A program made the position numbers and the translations under genes. The notes below the pieces were generated by a model. The model was not told where the DNA came from and did no database searches. It saw only the letters and a program-made list of their open reading frames with translations. DNA of 59,975 nucleotides from Clostridiales bacterium (lineage in GTDB: Bacteria; Bacillota; Clostridia; Lachnospirales; Lachnospiraceae): assembly GCA_012837605.1 (NCBI GenBank), contig DUQV01000071.1:1-59975 (forward strand). Reading direction: 5' to 3'. Positions 1-7,224 of the stretch are shown piece after piece. The number at the start of each line of letters is the position of its first letter. Within the stretch, counting starts at the first letter, position 1.

Positions 1-52
1 TAATGCCTTACACGGTGAAATAACATGTAAAGTAGTTTAATAAAGTAAATAC

Positions 53-90
53 AAAAGCGGTATGCCTAGGCATATCGCTTTTTGCAGGGA
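53..90 (+). terminator. Intrinsic terminator of an upstream gene outside the window
   Basis: AAAAGCGGTATGCC and GGCATATCGCTTTTT form a stem with a short TAGG-type loop followed by a T run. It most likely ends a plus-strand gene lying before position 1. No coding sequence is recognisable in positions 1-52. Confidence 0.75.
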
Positions 91-118
91 AAACATCAAA
101 CACAATAAAAATAAAAAC

Positions 119-147
119 TTTAAAAACTACCCAAAATGTGTTACAAT
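119..147 (+). promoter_or_regulatory. Promoter of the structured RNA / gdpP leader
   Basis: A -35 TTTAAA (119-124) and a -10 TACAAT (142-147) are separated by 17 bases, and the -10 carries a TG extension (139-140). The expected start, about seven bases downstream, coincides with the 5' edge of the P1 stem of the RNA at 154. The downstream bases GTCCACGATAGGC resemble those behind the promoter at 41915. Confidence 0.6.
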
Positions 148-153
148 GTCCAC

Positions 154-301
154 GATAGGCGGGTTAGTCCAAGAGAAACAGTATGTTATATGTGACTCGT
201 TTTTTGAGTCACAATATAACATAATGTTTCTCTTGGATAAGTGCAACGTGAGCGATGGAGCGAAGCTCCAGAGCTACTAACCTGTCATCAAGACAAATTA
301 G
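154..301 (+). ncRNA. Structured three-way-junction RNA, copy 1 (gdpP leader)
   Basis: The fold has P1 (154-167 with 277-289), a long hairpin P2 whose outer stem is 169-180 with 225-236, and a short hairpin P3 (256-270). The single-stranded junction 237-255 reads ATAAGTGCAACG then TGAGCGA, and GAGCT follows P3. The same layout and junction bases occur at 41928-42074 with different but still paired stems. The P1 3' strand CTAACCTGTC can alternatively pair with GACAAATTAG (292-301). It lies about 40 bases before the gdpP start, so it may be a cis-acting leader; a free small RNA is also possible. I do not recognise it as a named family. Confidence 0.7.
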
Positions 302-338
302 CATTGTTAAGATGTCCGAGCAAAAAGGAGTATATATC

Positions 339-2399
339 ATGGGTAGAAAATTAAGACTGAACAGTGCATTAAAAGCCTATCTTTTGTGGCCGGTCTACCT
401 AACAGTTCTTTTGCTATTAATGAATCTTGTTATATATGTAATAAACAAAAAAGCTGGTCATGTTATGTCCGGTTTTGTTCTGGCTTATTTTGTATTAGCT
501 ATGATTATTTTCTATTTTAGAAGGCATCAAATTGCTACAGATCTTGTCAGATATGCAATGGATTTTGCTCAGGTTCAGAAGCGGCTGCTTAAGGAAATGG
601 CCATTCCATATGCACTTCTCGATGTGGATGCAAGACTGCAGTGGGGCAATAACGAGTTCATGGATTTGTTTTCGGGCAAGAAAGCGATAGGTCAGTCAAT
701 AACCAATATAATCCCGGATATTACAAAAGACAGTCTTCCAAAAGCGGAGGCGGATGAGGTTGTCCATTTCATGTTAAACGACCGAAACTATAAGGCTGTA
801 CTTCGTAAGATTATATCACCTAACTTTGATGAGGATGCCAATTGGAACTTTTACGAATCGGAAAAGGCATGGGAGACAAAAAATGCATTAATTGCGATGT
901 TTTTATTTGATGAGACAGATATAATTACTCTTCAAAAGGAAAATAAGGAGCAGAAGCTTATTGTAGGATTATTATATATAGATAATTATGATGAAGCTTT
1001 AGACAGTATAGATGAGGTAAGACGTTCATTACTTACTGCCTTGGTTGACAGAAAGATAAATAAATACATGCAGGGTATCGATGCAGTTATTAAGAAGCTG
1101 GAAAAGGATAAGTTCATATTCGTATTCCAATATAAATACCTCTCTGTTCTGCAAAGCACCAAATTCTCTATTCTTGAAGAGGTAAGAAATGTAAACATTG
1201 GAAATGAGATGGCTGTAACCATAAGCATCGGACTTGGGGTAAATGCTGACAGCTATATAACAGGTTATGAATACGCCCGTGCAGCTATAGATCTTGCTTT
1301 GGGAAGAGGCGGTGACCAAGCTGTAATAAAAGATAGGGATAAGATTTCGTATTACGGAGGCAAGAGCATTCAGGTTGAGAAGAGCACAAGAGTAAAAGCA
1401 AGGGTTAAAGCGCATGCATTTCGTGAATTTGTAGAAGGAAAAGACAAGATTGTAGTAATGGGACATTCTCTGGGAGATGTGGATTCCTTCGGAGCAGCGA
1501 TAGGCGTATATAGAATAGGAAAGACATTTAACAAGAAGGTTCATATAGTAGTAAATGATATAACAACTTCACTTAGACCGATGATAAGCCGGTTTGTGGG
1601 AAACCCCGAATATGAGGAGGATCTGTTCCTTAATAATGAGCAGGCGAAAGAAGTTGTTGATGTGAATACATTGCTTGTTATTGTAGATGTAAACCGTCCA
1701 AGCTTATTGGAATGTGAGGAGCTGCTTGATTATGCAAGGTCGGTTATTATATTTGACCATCATAGACAAACAAATGAGGCAATTGAACATGCTGTATTGT
1801 CATATATTGAGCCTTATGCTTCTTCAACCTGTGAGATGATAGCAGAAATCCTGCAGTACATTGGAGGGAATTTGAAGCTTAGACCTATGGAAGCAGATGC
1901 TCTATATGCAGGTATTATGGTCGATACTAACAACTTCCTTACTAAGACCGGAGTCAGAACCTTTGAGGCAGCGGCATATTTAAGAAGAAACGGTGCGGAT
2001 GTGATAAGGCTTCGTAAAATCTTCAGAAGCGACTTTATGGAGTTTAAGATCAAAGCTGATGCCATCAGCAGTACTGAGATTTATTTGGATTATTATGCAA
2101 TAGCAGTATGTGCGGACACCGATGTGGACAGTCCGACTGTACTGGGAGCCCAAGTAGCAAATGAACTTCTTAATATTGCAGATATTAAGGCATCTTTTGT
2201 TTTTTCTGAATTTAACAACAAAATATATATAAGTGCAAGATCCATAGATGAGGTCAATGTGCAGCTTATTATGGAGAGATTAGGCGGAGGAGGACATCTA
2301 AGCGTAGCGGGTACCCAGTTAGAGGGTTGTACAATAGAGGAAGCAATAGCGATGTTAAAGTATACACTTGATACAATGGTTAAAGAAGGCGATATCTGA
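339..2399 (+). CDS. gdpP: Cyclic-di-AMP phosphodiesterase GdpP
   Basis: Membrane enzyme that hydrolyses c-di-AMP. Two hydrophobic segments lie at about residues 12-58, followed by a PAS-like region, a degenerate GGDEF domain (GRGGDQ near 322 in place of a working GGDEF) and a DHH/DHHA1 phosphodiesterase. The DHH motifs are visible: GHSLGDVDSFG at 375, DHH at 473-475 and GGGGHLSVAG near 650. The length of 686 residues fits the family. The ATG at 339 is preferred over the upstream in-frame start at 255 because AAAGGAG lies eight bases before it and the 255 start falls inside the structured leader RNA. It heads the conserved gdpP-rplI-dnaB cluster. Confidence 0.95.
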   Translation: MGRKLRLNSALKAYLLWPVYLTVLLLLMNLVIYVINKKAGHVMSGFVLAYFVLAMIIFYFRRHQIATDLVRYAMDFAQVQKRLLKEMAIPYALLDVDARLQWGNNEFMDLFSGKKAIGQSITNIIPDITKDSLPKAEADEVVHFMLNDRNYKAVLRKIISPNFDEDANWNFYESEKAWETKNALIAMFLFDETDIITLQKENKEQKLIVGLLYIDNYDEALDSIDEVRRSLLTALVDRKINKYMQGIDAVIKKLEKDKFIFVFQYKYLSVLQSTKFSILEEVRNVNIGNEMAVTISIGLGVNADSYITGYEYARAAIDLALGRGGDQAVIKDRDKISYYGGKSIQVEKSTRVKARVKAHAFREFVEGKDKIVVMGHSLGDVDSFGAAIGVYRIGKTFNKKVHIVVNDITTSLRPMISRFVGNPEYEEDLFLNNEQAKEVVDVNTLLVIVDVNRPSLLECEELLDYARSVIIFDHHRQTNEAIEHAVLSYIEPYASSTCEMIAEILQYIGGNLKLRPMEADALYAGIMVDTNNFLTKTGVRTFEAAAYLRRNGADVIRLRKIFRSDFMEFKIKADAISSTEIYLDYYAIAVCADTDVDSPTVLGAQVANELLNIADIKASFVFSEFNNKIYISARSIDEVNVQLIMERLGGGGHLSVAGTQLEGCTIEEAIAMLKYTLDTMVKEGDI

Positions 2400-2500
2400 T
2401 ATCTGCGTTTAAAGTTTCGTACATGCCATACAGATATTAATATGACTGGTCGTAAATCCTGTACACCGGTCTAATGTTAAGTACTTCGACCGGATATCAG
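2396..2500 (+). other. Inverted repeats in the gdpP-rplI gap
   Basis: CTGATATC at the gdpP stop (2396-2403) can pair with GATATCAG (2493-2500), and inside this CCGGTC (2466-2471) can pair with GACCGG (2488-2493, sharing one base with the outer arm). No T run follows, so this is not an obvious terminator. It could be a processing site or a leader structure before rplI, but no named L9 leader is recognised here. Confidence 0.3.
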
Positions 2501-2542
2501 AAATATACTGTAAATATTTAGTAGTAGAGAGGGGTCAGCCAA

Positions 2543-2989
2543 ATGGAAGTAATATTGATTGAAGATGTTAAAAACCTAGGTAAAAAGGGAGACGTTGTAA
2601 AAGTCAGTGACGGATATGCAAGAAATTACATTCTGCCAAAAAAGCTTGGTGTTGAAGCAACAAAGCAGAATCTATATATTTTAAAGCAACAAAAGGATGC
2701 TGAGGACAAAAGGCAGCAGGAAATGCTTGAGGAAGCCAGAGAGCTGGCAAAAAAACTGGAGGCATTCACAGTTAACTTAAAGATAAAAACCGGAGAAGGC
2801 GGCAAAACCTTCGGATCGATTTCCACAAAGGAGATTTCGGCAGCATTAAATGAACAATCGGGACTGCAGATTGACAGGAAAAAGGTACAGCTTCCGGAGC
2901 CGATTAAAAACACCGGTACTTATACAGTAGGAGTAAAACTGCATCCCAAGGTTACAGCAGAGTTAAAGGTAATAGTTGAAGCTGTTTAA
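2543..2989 (+). CDS. rplI: 50S ribosomal protein L9
   Basis: L9 binds domain V of 23S rRNA at the base of the L1 stalk. The N-terminal domain begins MEVILIEDVKNLGKKGD and continues with the family signature around GYARNYILPKKLG (residues 24-36), then the long connecting helix rich in K, E and A (about 45-75) and the C-terminal RNA-binding domain. The length of 148 residues is normal. GAGAGGGG precedes the ATG. It sits between gdpP and dnaB, the usual order in Firmicutes. Confidence 0.98.
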   Translation: MEVILIEDVKNLGKKGDVVKVSDGYARNYILPKKLGVEATKQNLYILKQQKDAEDKRQQEMLEEARELAKKLEAFTVNLKIKTGEGGKTFGSISTKEISAALNEQSGLQIDRKKVQLPEPIKNTGTYTVGVKLHPKVTAELKVIVEAV

Positions 2990-3017
2990 GACGTATTAGT
3001 TTATAGGGGGATTACTA

Positions 3018-4349
3018 ATGGATGAGGCTTTTATAAAGAAGATACTTCCGCATAGCTTAGAGGCTGAGCAGGCTGTCATTGGCTCAATGATAATGGATAA
3101 GGATGCTATTCTTGTGGCTTCTGAAGTAATAAACAGCAGTGATTTCTATGAGCAGCAGCACGGTATTCTTTTTGATGCAATGCTGGATTTATTTAACGAG
3201 GGAAAGCCTGTAGATCTGGTGACATTGCAAAACAGGCTGAAAGAAAAGGATGTTCCCCCACAGATTAGCAGTTTGGAATTTATAGGAGACATAGTAGCTG
3301 CCGTACCCACATCTGCCAATGTTAAATATTATGCCCAGATTGTACGGGACAAGGCTGTTCTTAGAAGATTAATCAAGGTTGCTGAGGAGACTGCAAATGA
3401 CTGCTACCTTGATAAGGAAAACCTTGACACCATATTGGAAAAGGTTGAAAAAGAGGTATTTAATATCTCACAGAACCGTGGTGCAAAAGAATTTACTGAT
3501 ATTAAAGAAATCATACTGCGCTCTATCGACAGTATCGAGGCAGCTGCAAAAAACAAAGGAAGCGTTACAGGTATAGCAACGGGCTTTTATGATTTGGATT
3601 ATAAGACAGCAGGATTACAGCCTTCAGATTTAATATTAATAGCAGCAAGACCTTCTATGGGTAAGACGGCATTTGCACTAAATATTGCTGAATATGTAGC
3701 ACTGCGTTCAAATATAACCACTGCGATTTTTAGTTTGGAAATGTCTCAGGATCAATTAGCAAAGCGTTTATTGGCTATGAATTCCAGAGTGGATTCTCAA
3801 AACATAAGAACAGGTAATCTGTCTGCTGATGAATGGGCAAGCCTAATGGAAAGTGCAAGGGTAATCGGTAATTCAAGTTTGATAATAGATGACACGTCAT
3901 CCATAACGGTCAGCGAATTAAGGTCCAAGTGTCGAAAGCTTAAGCTTGAGAGAAATCTGGGACTTGTTATAATAGACTATCTTCAATTGATGTCAGGCAG
4001 CAAAAGAGCTGAGTCAAGGCAGCAGGAAATATCAGAGATATCCCGCTCGCTAAAGGCATTGGCAAGAGAGATTAATGTACCGGTAGTAGCATTATCTCAG
4101 TTAAGCCGTGCGGTTGAACAGCGACCGGATAAAAGACCTATGCTTTCTGACCTTCGGGAATCCGGAGCAATTGAGCAGGACGCTGACGTTGTAATGTTTA
4201 TTTATCGCGATGATTACTATCATCTTGACTCAGAGGAACCCGGTGTAACTGAGATTATAATAGGAAAGCAGCGTAACGGTCCTACCGGAACGATTAAGCT
4301 TGCTTGGCTGGCACAATACATGAAGTTCGCCAATAGAGAAAACAGGTAG
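3018..4349 (+). CDS. dnaB: Replicative DNA helicase DnaB
   Basis: Hexameric 5'-3' helicase that unwinds DNA at the replication fork. The N-terminal DnaB domain starts with PHSLEAEQAVIGSM (about 11-24), and the RecA-like C-terminal domain carries Walker A ARPSMGKTA near 210, Walker B LVIIDYLQLM near 315 and the motif near LSQLSRAVEQR. At 443 residues it is full length. No intein is present. GGGGGATT precedes the ATG, 28 bases after rplI, and a terminator follows at 4383. Confidence 0.97.
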   Translation: MDEAFIKKILPHSLEAEQAVIGSMIMDKDAILVASEVINSSDFYEQQHGILFDAMLDLFNEGKPVDLVTLQNRLKEKDVPPQISSLEFIGDIVAAVPTSANVKYYAQIVRDKAVLRRLIKVAEETANDCYLDKENLDTILEKVEKEVFNISQNRGAKEFTDIKEIILRSIDSIEAAAKNKGSVTGIATGFYDLDYKTAGLQPSDLILIAARPSMGKTAFALNIAEYVALRSNITTAIFSLEMSQDQLAKRLLAMNSRVDSQNIRTGNLSADEWASLMESARVIGNSSLIIDDTSSITVSELRSKCRKLKLERNLGLVIIDYLQLMSGSKRAESRQQEISEISRSLKALAREINVPVVALSQLSRAVEQRPDKRPMLSDLRESGAIEQDADVVMFIYRDDYYHLDSEEPGVTEIIIGKQRNGPTGTIKLAWLAQYMKFANRENR

Positions 4350-4382
4350 TAGAATTCTAAATCAAAACAGAAGAATGTGTAG

Positions 4383-4417
4383 AAAAGGAGAGACTTTACC
4401 GAAGTGTCTCCTTTTTG
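4383..4417 (+). terminator. Terminator of the gdpP-rplI-dnaB operon
   Basis: AAAAGGAGAGACTT and AAGTGTCTCCTTTT form a nearly perfect stem with a five-base loop and a terminal T run. Confidence 0.85.
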
Positions 4418-4453
4418 TGTCGATAAGTTAAATGGGAATATGAGTGATAGATA

Positions 4454-4481
4454 TTGCAAATGAAGTTTGCTATGTTATAAT
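4454..4481 (+). promoter_or_regulatory. Promoter of the MerR-family gene
   Basis: TTGCAA (4454-4459) and TATAAT (4476-4481) are separated by 16 bases, with a TG extension before the -10. The promoter lies 58 bases before the ATG at 4539. Confidence 0.6.
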
Positions 4482-4538
4482 GTAAAAGATGGAAAATAAT
4501 TACAAAATCTCAGAGTTATAAGTAATGGAGGATGATCG

Positions 4539-5213
4539 ATGGAAGATGTTAGGTATATGATTTCAGAGGCTTCAAAAAGAGTCGGAGTAGAATCACATAC
4601 TCTAAGGTATTGGGAGGACGAGCTTAACTTACCCATTGGCAGAAATGAAATGGGACATCGGTATTATAAAAACTCCGATATAGAATTGTTAATAACGATA
4701 AAACAACTAAAGGAAAAGGGCTTTCAACTGAAGGCAATAAAAATGTTGATACCAAATCTTAATAAGTTAGAATCTCTTGATAATCAGACTATGATAAGGC
4801 TAAAAAATGAACTTAATGGAAGGGAGACCAATATGTGGAAGGACGAAAAGGTTAACGGACAAGATGTAGAAGAGGGGACAAGCTTAGTTACAAGTGATAA
4901 GACTGATGAAATCTCGGAATCACAAGATAAAATGCTTCAGTTTAAGGCAATTATGAGCCAGATAATTAGGTCTGCATTAAAGGAAAACAATGCTGAATTA
5001 TCAGGAGAAATAAGTACAAATGTCACAGATTCCGTTGTTAAGGAAATGAATTTTCTTATGCGCCTGCAGGAGGAGAAAGAGGAAGAACGCTACAGAAGGT
5101 TTGATGCTACCTTGCGGGATTACCAAAGAAGCAGAATGCATGCAGCGGCTGCCTTTGAAGGCAGAAAGAGAAAAAAATCAAAGTTTTTCAAAAAGCATAA
5201 GGTTTATATATAA
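4539..5213 (+). CDS. MerR-family transcriptional regulator
   Basis: DNA-binding protein of 224 residues. Residues about 6-75 form a MerR winged helix: MISEASKRVGVESHTLRYWE, then the GHRYYKNSDIELL wing and KGFQLKAIKMLIP. The C-terminal part has no effector-binding domain I recognise. It is charged, probably coiled-coil (about 125-205), and ends in a very basic tail RKRKKSKFFKKHK. That architecture resembles MerR-like proteins with structural or chromosome-related roles (RacA type) as much as a metal or drug sensor; the role here is not established. GGAGGATGATCG precedes the ATG. The gene is monocistronic by its own promoter and the shared terminator at 5231. Confidence 0.8.
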   Translation: MEDVRYMISEASKRVGVESHTLRYWEDELNLPIGRNEMGHRYYKNSDIELLITIKQLKEKGFQLKAIKMLIPNLNKLESLDNQTMIRLKNELNGRETNMWKDEKVNGQDVEEGTSLVTSDKTDEISESQDKMLQFKAIMSQIIRSALKENNAELSGEISTNVTDSVVKEMNFLMRLQEEKEEERYRRFDATLRDYQRSRMHAAAAFEGRKRKKSKFFKKHKVYI

Positions 5214-5230
5214 TGCCAAATATTAAATTT

Positions 5231-5313
5231 AAAAGAACACCCACGGGAATTTGAAATATCTCATTAACATAAATACTTTCTTGGATTATGCAAATTATCA
5301 TGGGCGTTCTTTT
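5231..5313. terminator. Long hairpin, probable bidirectional terminator
   Basis: AAAAGAACACCCA (5231-5243) pairs with TGGGCGTTCTTTT (5301-5313), and AATTTG pairs with CAAATT further in, leaving a long loop. A-rich and T-rich ends on both strands suit termination of the MerR gene (plus) and the ferredoxin gene (minus), which converge here. Confidence 0.6.
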
Positions 5314-5331
5314 GTCTGTAATATATACTTA

Positions 5332-5502
5332 TTACTGTGGAGAAATTGCGCCGGTAGGGCAAGTTTCTGTGCATACACCACAGTCTATACATGTATCAGG
5401 ATCAATCTCATACTTTGTTTCTCCTTCTGAAATCGAACCGGTGGGGCACTCATCTGCACACGCACCGCAACTGATGCACTCATCACTAATTATGTATGCC
5501 AT
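5332..5502 (-). CDS. 2[4Fe-4S] ferredoxin
   Basis: A 56-residue clostridial-type ferredoxin carrying electrons at low potential. Two cluster motifs are plain: CISCGACADECP (residues 9-20) and CIDCGVCTETCP (38-49), each C-x2-C-x2-C-x3-C-P. The start is MAYIISDE with AAAGGAGG about ten bases upstream. It is too short for common ORF cut-offs, and the plus-strand reading across it is only a shadow. It converges with the MerR gene and diverges from the redox protein gene at 5699. Confidence 0.95.
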   Translation of the reverse strand: MAYIISDECISCGACADECPTGSISEGETKYEIDPDTCIDCGVCTETCPTGAISPQ

Positions 5503-5589
5503 AGTATATTACCTCCTTTGTATTACCAATCCTTTTTTATTTTATTATATGTGTAAACATTATGCAAGTGGAAAAACACACATATATTC

Positions 5590-5618
5590 TTGACGCTGCC
5601 CCATGAATAGAATATAAT
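5590..5618 (+). promoter_or_regulatory. Promoter of the DUF1858 gene
   Basis: TTGACG (5590-5595) and a consensus TATAAT (5613-5618) are separated by 17 bases, 80 bases before the ATG at 5699. It looks like a strong housekeeping promoter. Confidence 0.75.
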
Positions 5619-5698
5619 GTTGGCTAGGCTAGTAAATTAGAGCCAAAGATGGTTAATATTAATAATATATTAGGACTATAACCTAAGGAGGTAATTAT

Positions 5699-5899
5699 AT
5701 GGCTGCGATTACTAAGGATATGACAATTGCACAGGCAATTGCCATGGATCAGAATATTATTCCTGTATTACTTGATATAGGTATGCACTGTTTAGGATGC
5801 CCTTCCGCACAGGCTGAGACTCTTGAAGAGGCTGCTATTGTTCATGGAATGGATCCTGATGAGCTTATTGATAGAATAACTGCTCAGATCGGCGAATAA
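5699..5899 (+). CDS. DUF1858 redox disulfide-domain protein
   Basis: A 66-residue single-domain protein. The sequence around residues 26-39 contains [17 protein letters not shown], the CxxC pattern of the family often found with hybrid cluster (prismane) proteins. The family is thought to act in redox or FeS chemistry, but no reaction is established. AAGGAGGTAATTAT gives a near-perfect ribosome binding site, and its own promoter and terminator make it an independent, probably well-expressed unit. The divergent neighbour is a ferredoxin. Confidence 0.85.
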   Translation: MAAITKDMTIAQAIAMDQNIIPVLLDIGMHCLGCPSAQAETLEEAAIVHGMDPDELIDRITAQIGE

Positions 5900-5927
5900 G
5901 ACTGATATAGAGAATAATATTATTAAT

Positions 5928-5972
5928 AAGACGTATTGCAAAGCTTTAGTCAGCATGCAATGCGTCTTTTTT
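5928..5972 (+). terminator. Terminator of the DUF1858 gene
   Basis: AAGACGTATTGCA and TGCAATGCGTCTT form a 13-bp stem with one mismatch, followed by TTTT. Confidence 0.9.
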
Positions 5973-6037
5973 GATGTGTAATGATAAATATTTTGCAGAA
6001 CTCGTGTAGGCAGCGGCGATTCCACCTAAGCATGAAA

Positions 6038-6087
6038 ATACCTCCTAAGTAGATTTTGGTTATTTACCTTGTCTGCTTAGGAGGTAT
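6038..6087. repeat. Inverted repeat carrying AGGAGG in both orientations
   Basis: ATACCTCCTAAGTAGA (6038-6053) pairs with TCTGCTTAGGAGGTAT (6072-6087) with one mismatch and an 18-base loop. Each strand presents an AGGAGGTAT sequence, but the only reading frames behind them are very short and unconvincing. It may terminate mecA (minus) or be an unrecognised RNA hairpin. Confidence 0.5.
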
Positions 6088-6166
6088 CATATCATTCTGA
6101 GAATCCCACCCTAACTATTATACATAGAGCCTGATATTAAGTTCAGTATTAAGCATTACTTAACGT

Positions 6167-6922
6167 TTAAATGTTAGACAGGATTTGTAATGCCTTATCC
6201 TTTATTATTATTTCGTAATGCTCTTCATAGTAAATCTGGGAAGCGTAATTTGTACGTTCAGGTTTACCATATTCGGAGATAATATTACTGATTTTATTAA
6301 ACTCCTCAGGTGTATGATTTGAAATGCTTATGACCAAATAATAAGTTGAAGTAACCGGATCCTTATACAGGGTGTTATTTCCCTTATAAATGCCCGGTAA
6401 TATATTGGCCAGCTTGGTAATTTCGTCAAGGAATCGGAATGAATAAACTCTAGTCAGATTAATGGGAATCTGAACAATTTTTTTGCTGTCTGTTCCGGAG
6501 TTGGAGATATCAGTTATTTCCTTTATATTGCCCTCTACATCCTCTGAAAAGTCAGCTAAATGTTCAAAGGTATTAATCATTTCATCTGCGTATGTGTCGT
6601 AATCATCCGATCTATCTGACAAATCATGGGTATTGAAGGAGGAGAACTTTGAGAAACGGGTATCCAGCTCATCAGGATCCTCTACCTTCGTAATAACCAG
6701 AATTAAGCATTCTGTTGATACAGGAATAGCTTCAATCATTAATGGAATATCATCTACTTCAAAACCGAACTCATAAAAGGCCTGTTGAATCATATCACGA
6801 AACAATGCTTTAGCTTTCTCAGTACCGTAAGCCAGTTCACTTATTTTCAATTCTCTGTCTATCAAATCACTCTTGTTCAAGGTACATCTAATCTGGTTGT
6901 CACTTATCTTTTCTATCTTCAT
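6167..6922 (-). CDS. mecA: Adaptor protein MecA
   Basis: MecA-type adaptors deliver substrates to the ClpC-ClpP protease. The protein has 251 residues. The N-terminal domain (MKIEKISDNQIRCTLNKSDL, about 1-85) binds substrate, a variable acidic linker follows (about 88-135), and the C-terminal domain (about 140-250) binds ClpC. The ATG at 6922 is chosen because AAAGGGG sits eight bases upstream; an in-frame GTG at 6931 would overlap that site. It stands alone and diverges from the kinase gene at 7225. Confidence 0.9.
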   Translation of the reverse strand: MKIEKISDNQIRCTLNKSDLIDRELKISELAYGTEKAKALFRDMIQQAFYEFGFEVDDIPLMIEAIPVSTECLILVITKVEDPDELDTRFSKFSSFNTHDLSDRSDDYDTYADEMINTFEHLADFSEDVEGNIKEITDISNSGTDSKKIVQIPINLTRVYSFRFLDEITKLANILPGIYKGNNTLYKDPVTSTYYLVISISNHTPEEFNKISNIISEYGKPERTNYASQIYYEEHYEIIIKDKALQILSNI

Positions 6923-6958
6923 AGAGTACACCCCTTTCTGTATTAACAGGAACTGATC

Positions 6959-6976
6959 ATTTAGTTACAACTAAAT
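6959..6976. promoter_or_regulatory. Palindrome upstream of mecA, possible operator
   Basis: ATTTAGTT and AACTAAAT form 8-bp arms around AC, 37 bases before the mecA start. It has the size and symmetry of a repressor site; the protein that would bind is unknown. Confidence 0.35.
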
Positions 6977-7148
6977 TCAACCATTGGTGTAAGGAAAGTA
7001 TAAGTTAAAAAGGAAGTAAAGTCAATACGCCAAGTTATTAAATTTGTCTGAATAAATATGCTAAATCTACATTATTATTCAAAACATATCATCGTCATTT
7101 TGTACACAAAACATTAAAAAGTTTGTAATATCGGACATCTGAAACTTC

Positions 7149-7177
7149 TTGAAAATATCCCATAATATGGCTATAAT
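7149..7177 (+). promoter_or_regulatory. Promoter of the kinase gene
   Basis: TTGAAA (7149-7154), 17 bases, then TATAAT (7172-7177). Transcription should start near 7184-7186, so the ATG at 7186 would be leaderless; this supports the later start at 7225. Confidence 0.75.
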
Positions 7178-7224
7178 ACAAATAGATGATCCAACATCAT
7201 AGCTTGCTGATAGGAAAGGAGAGT

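Noticed and set aside
62-280. 72-codon plus-strand frame at the left end
   Set aside because: It runs through a terminator and the structured RNA, has no ribosome binding site and no family resemblance.
154-301. Retron or group II intron RNA for the structured element
   Set aside because: No reverse transcriptase is present, and intron domain V or retron landmarks are not seen.
5288-5593. 101-codon plus-strand frame
   Set aside because: It is the complement of the ferredoxin gene, whose two cysteine clusters on the minus strand are unmistakable.
6031-6033. Short minus-strand frame behind AGGAGGTATTTTC
   Set aside because: Only 27 codons, no membrane or domain character; the ribosome-binding-like bases are part of a hairpin.
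7172-7186. Leaderless translation of the kinase from ATG 7186
   Set aside because: Possible by promoter position, but ATG 7225 has a good ribosome binding site and begins just before the kinase fold.
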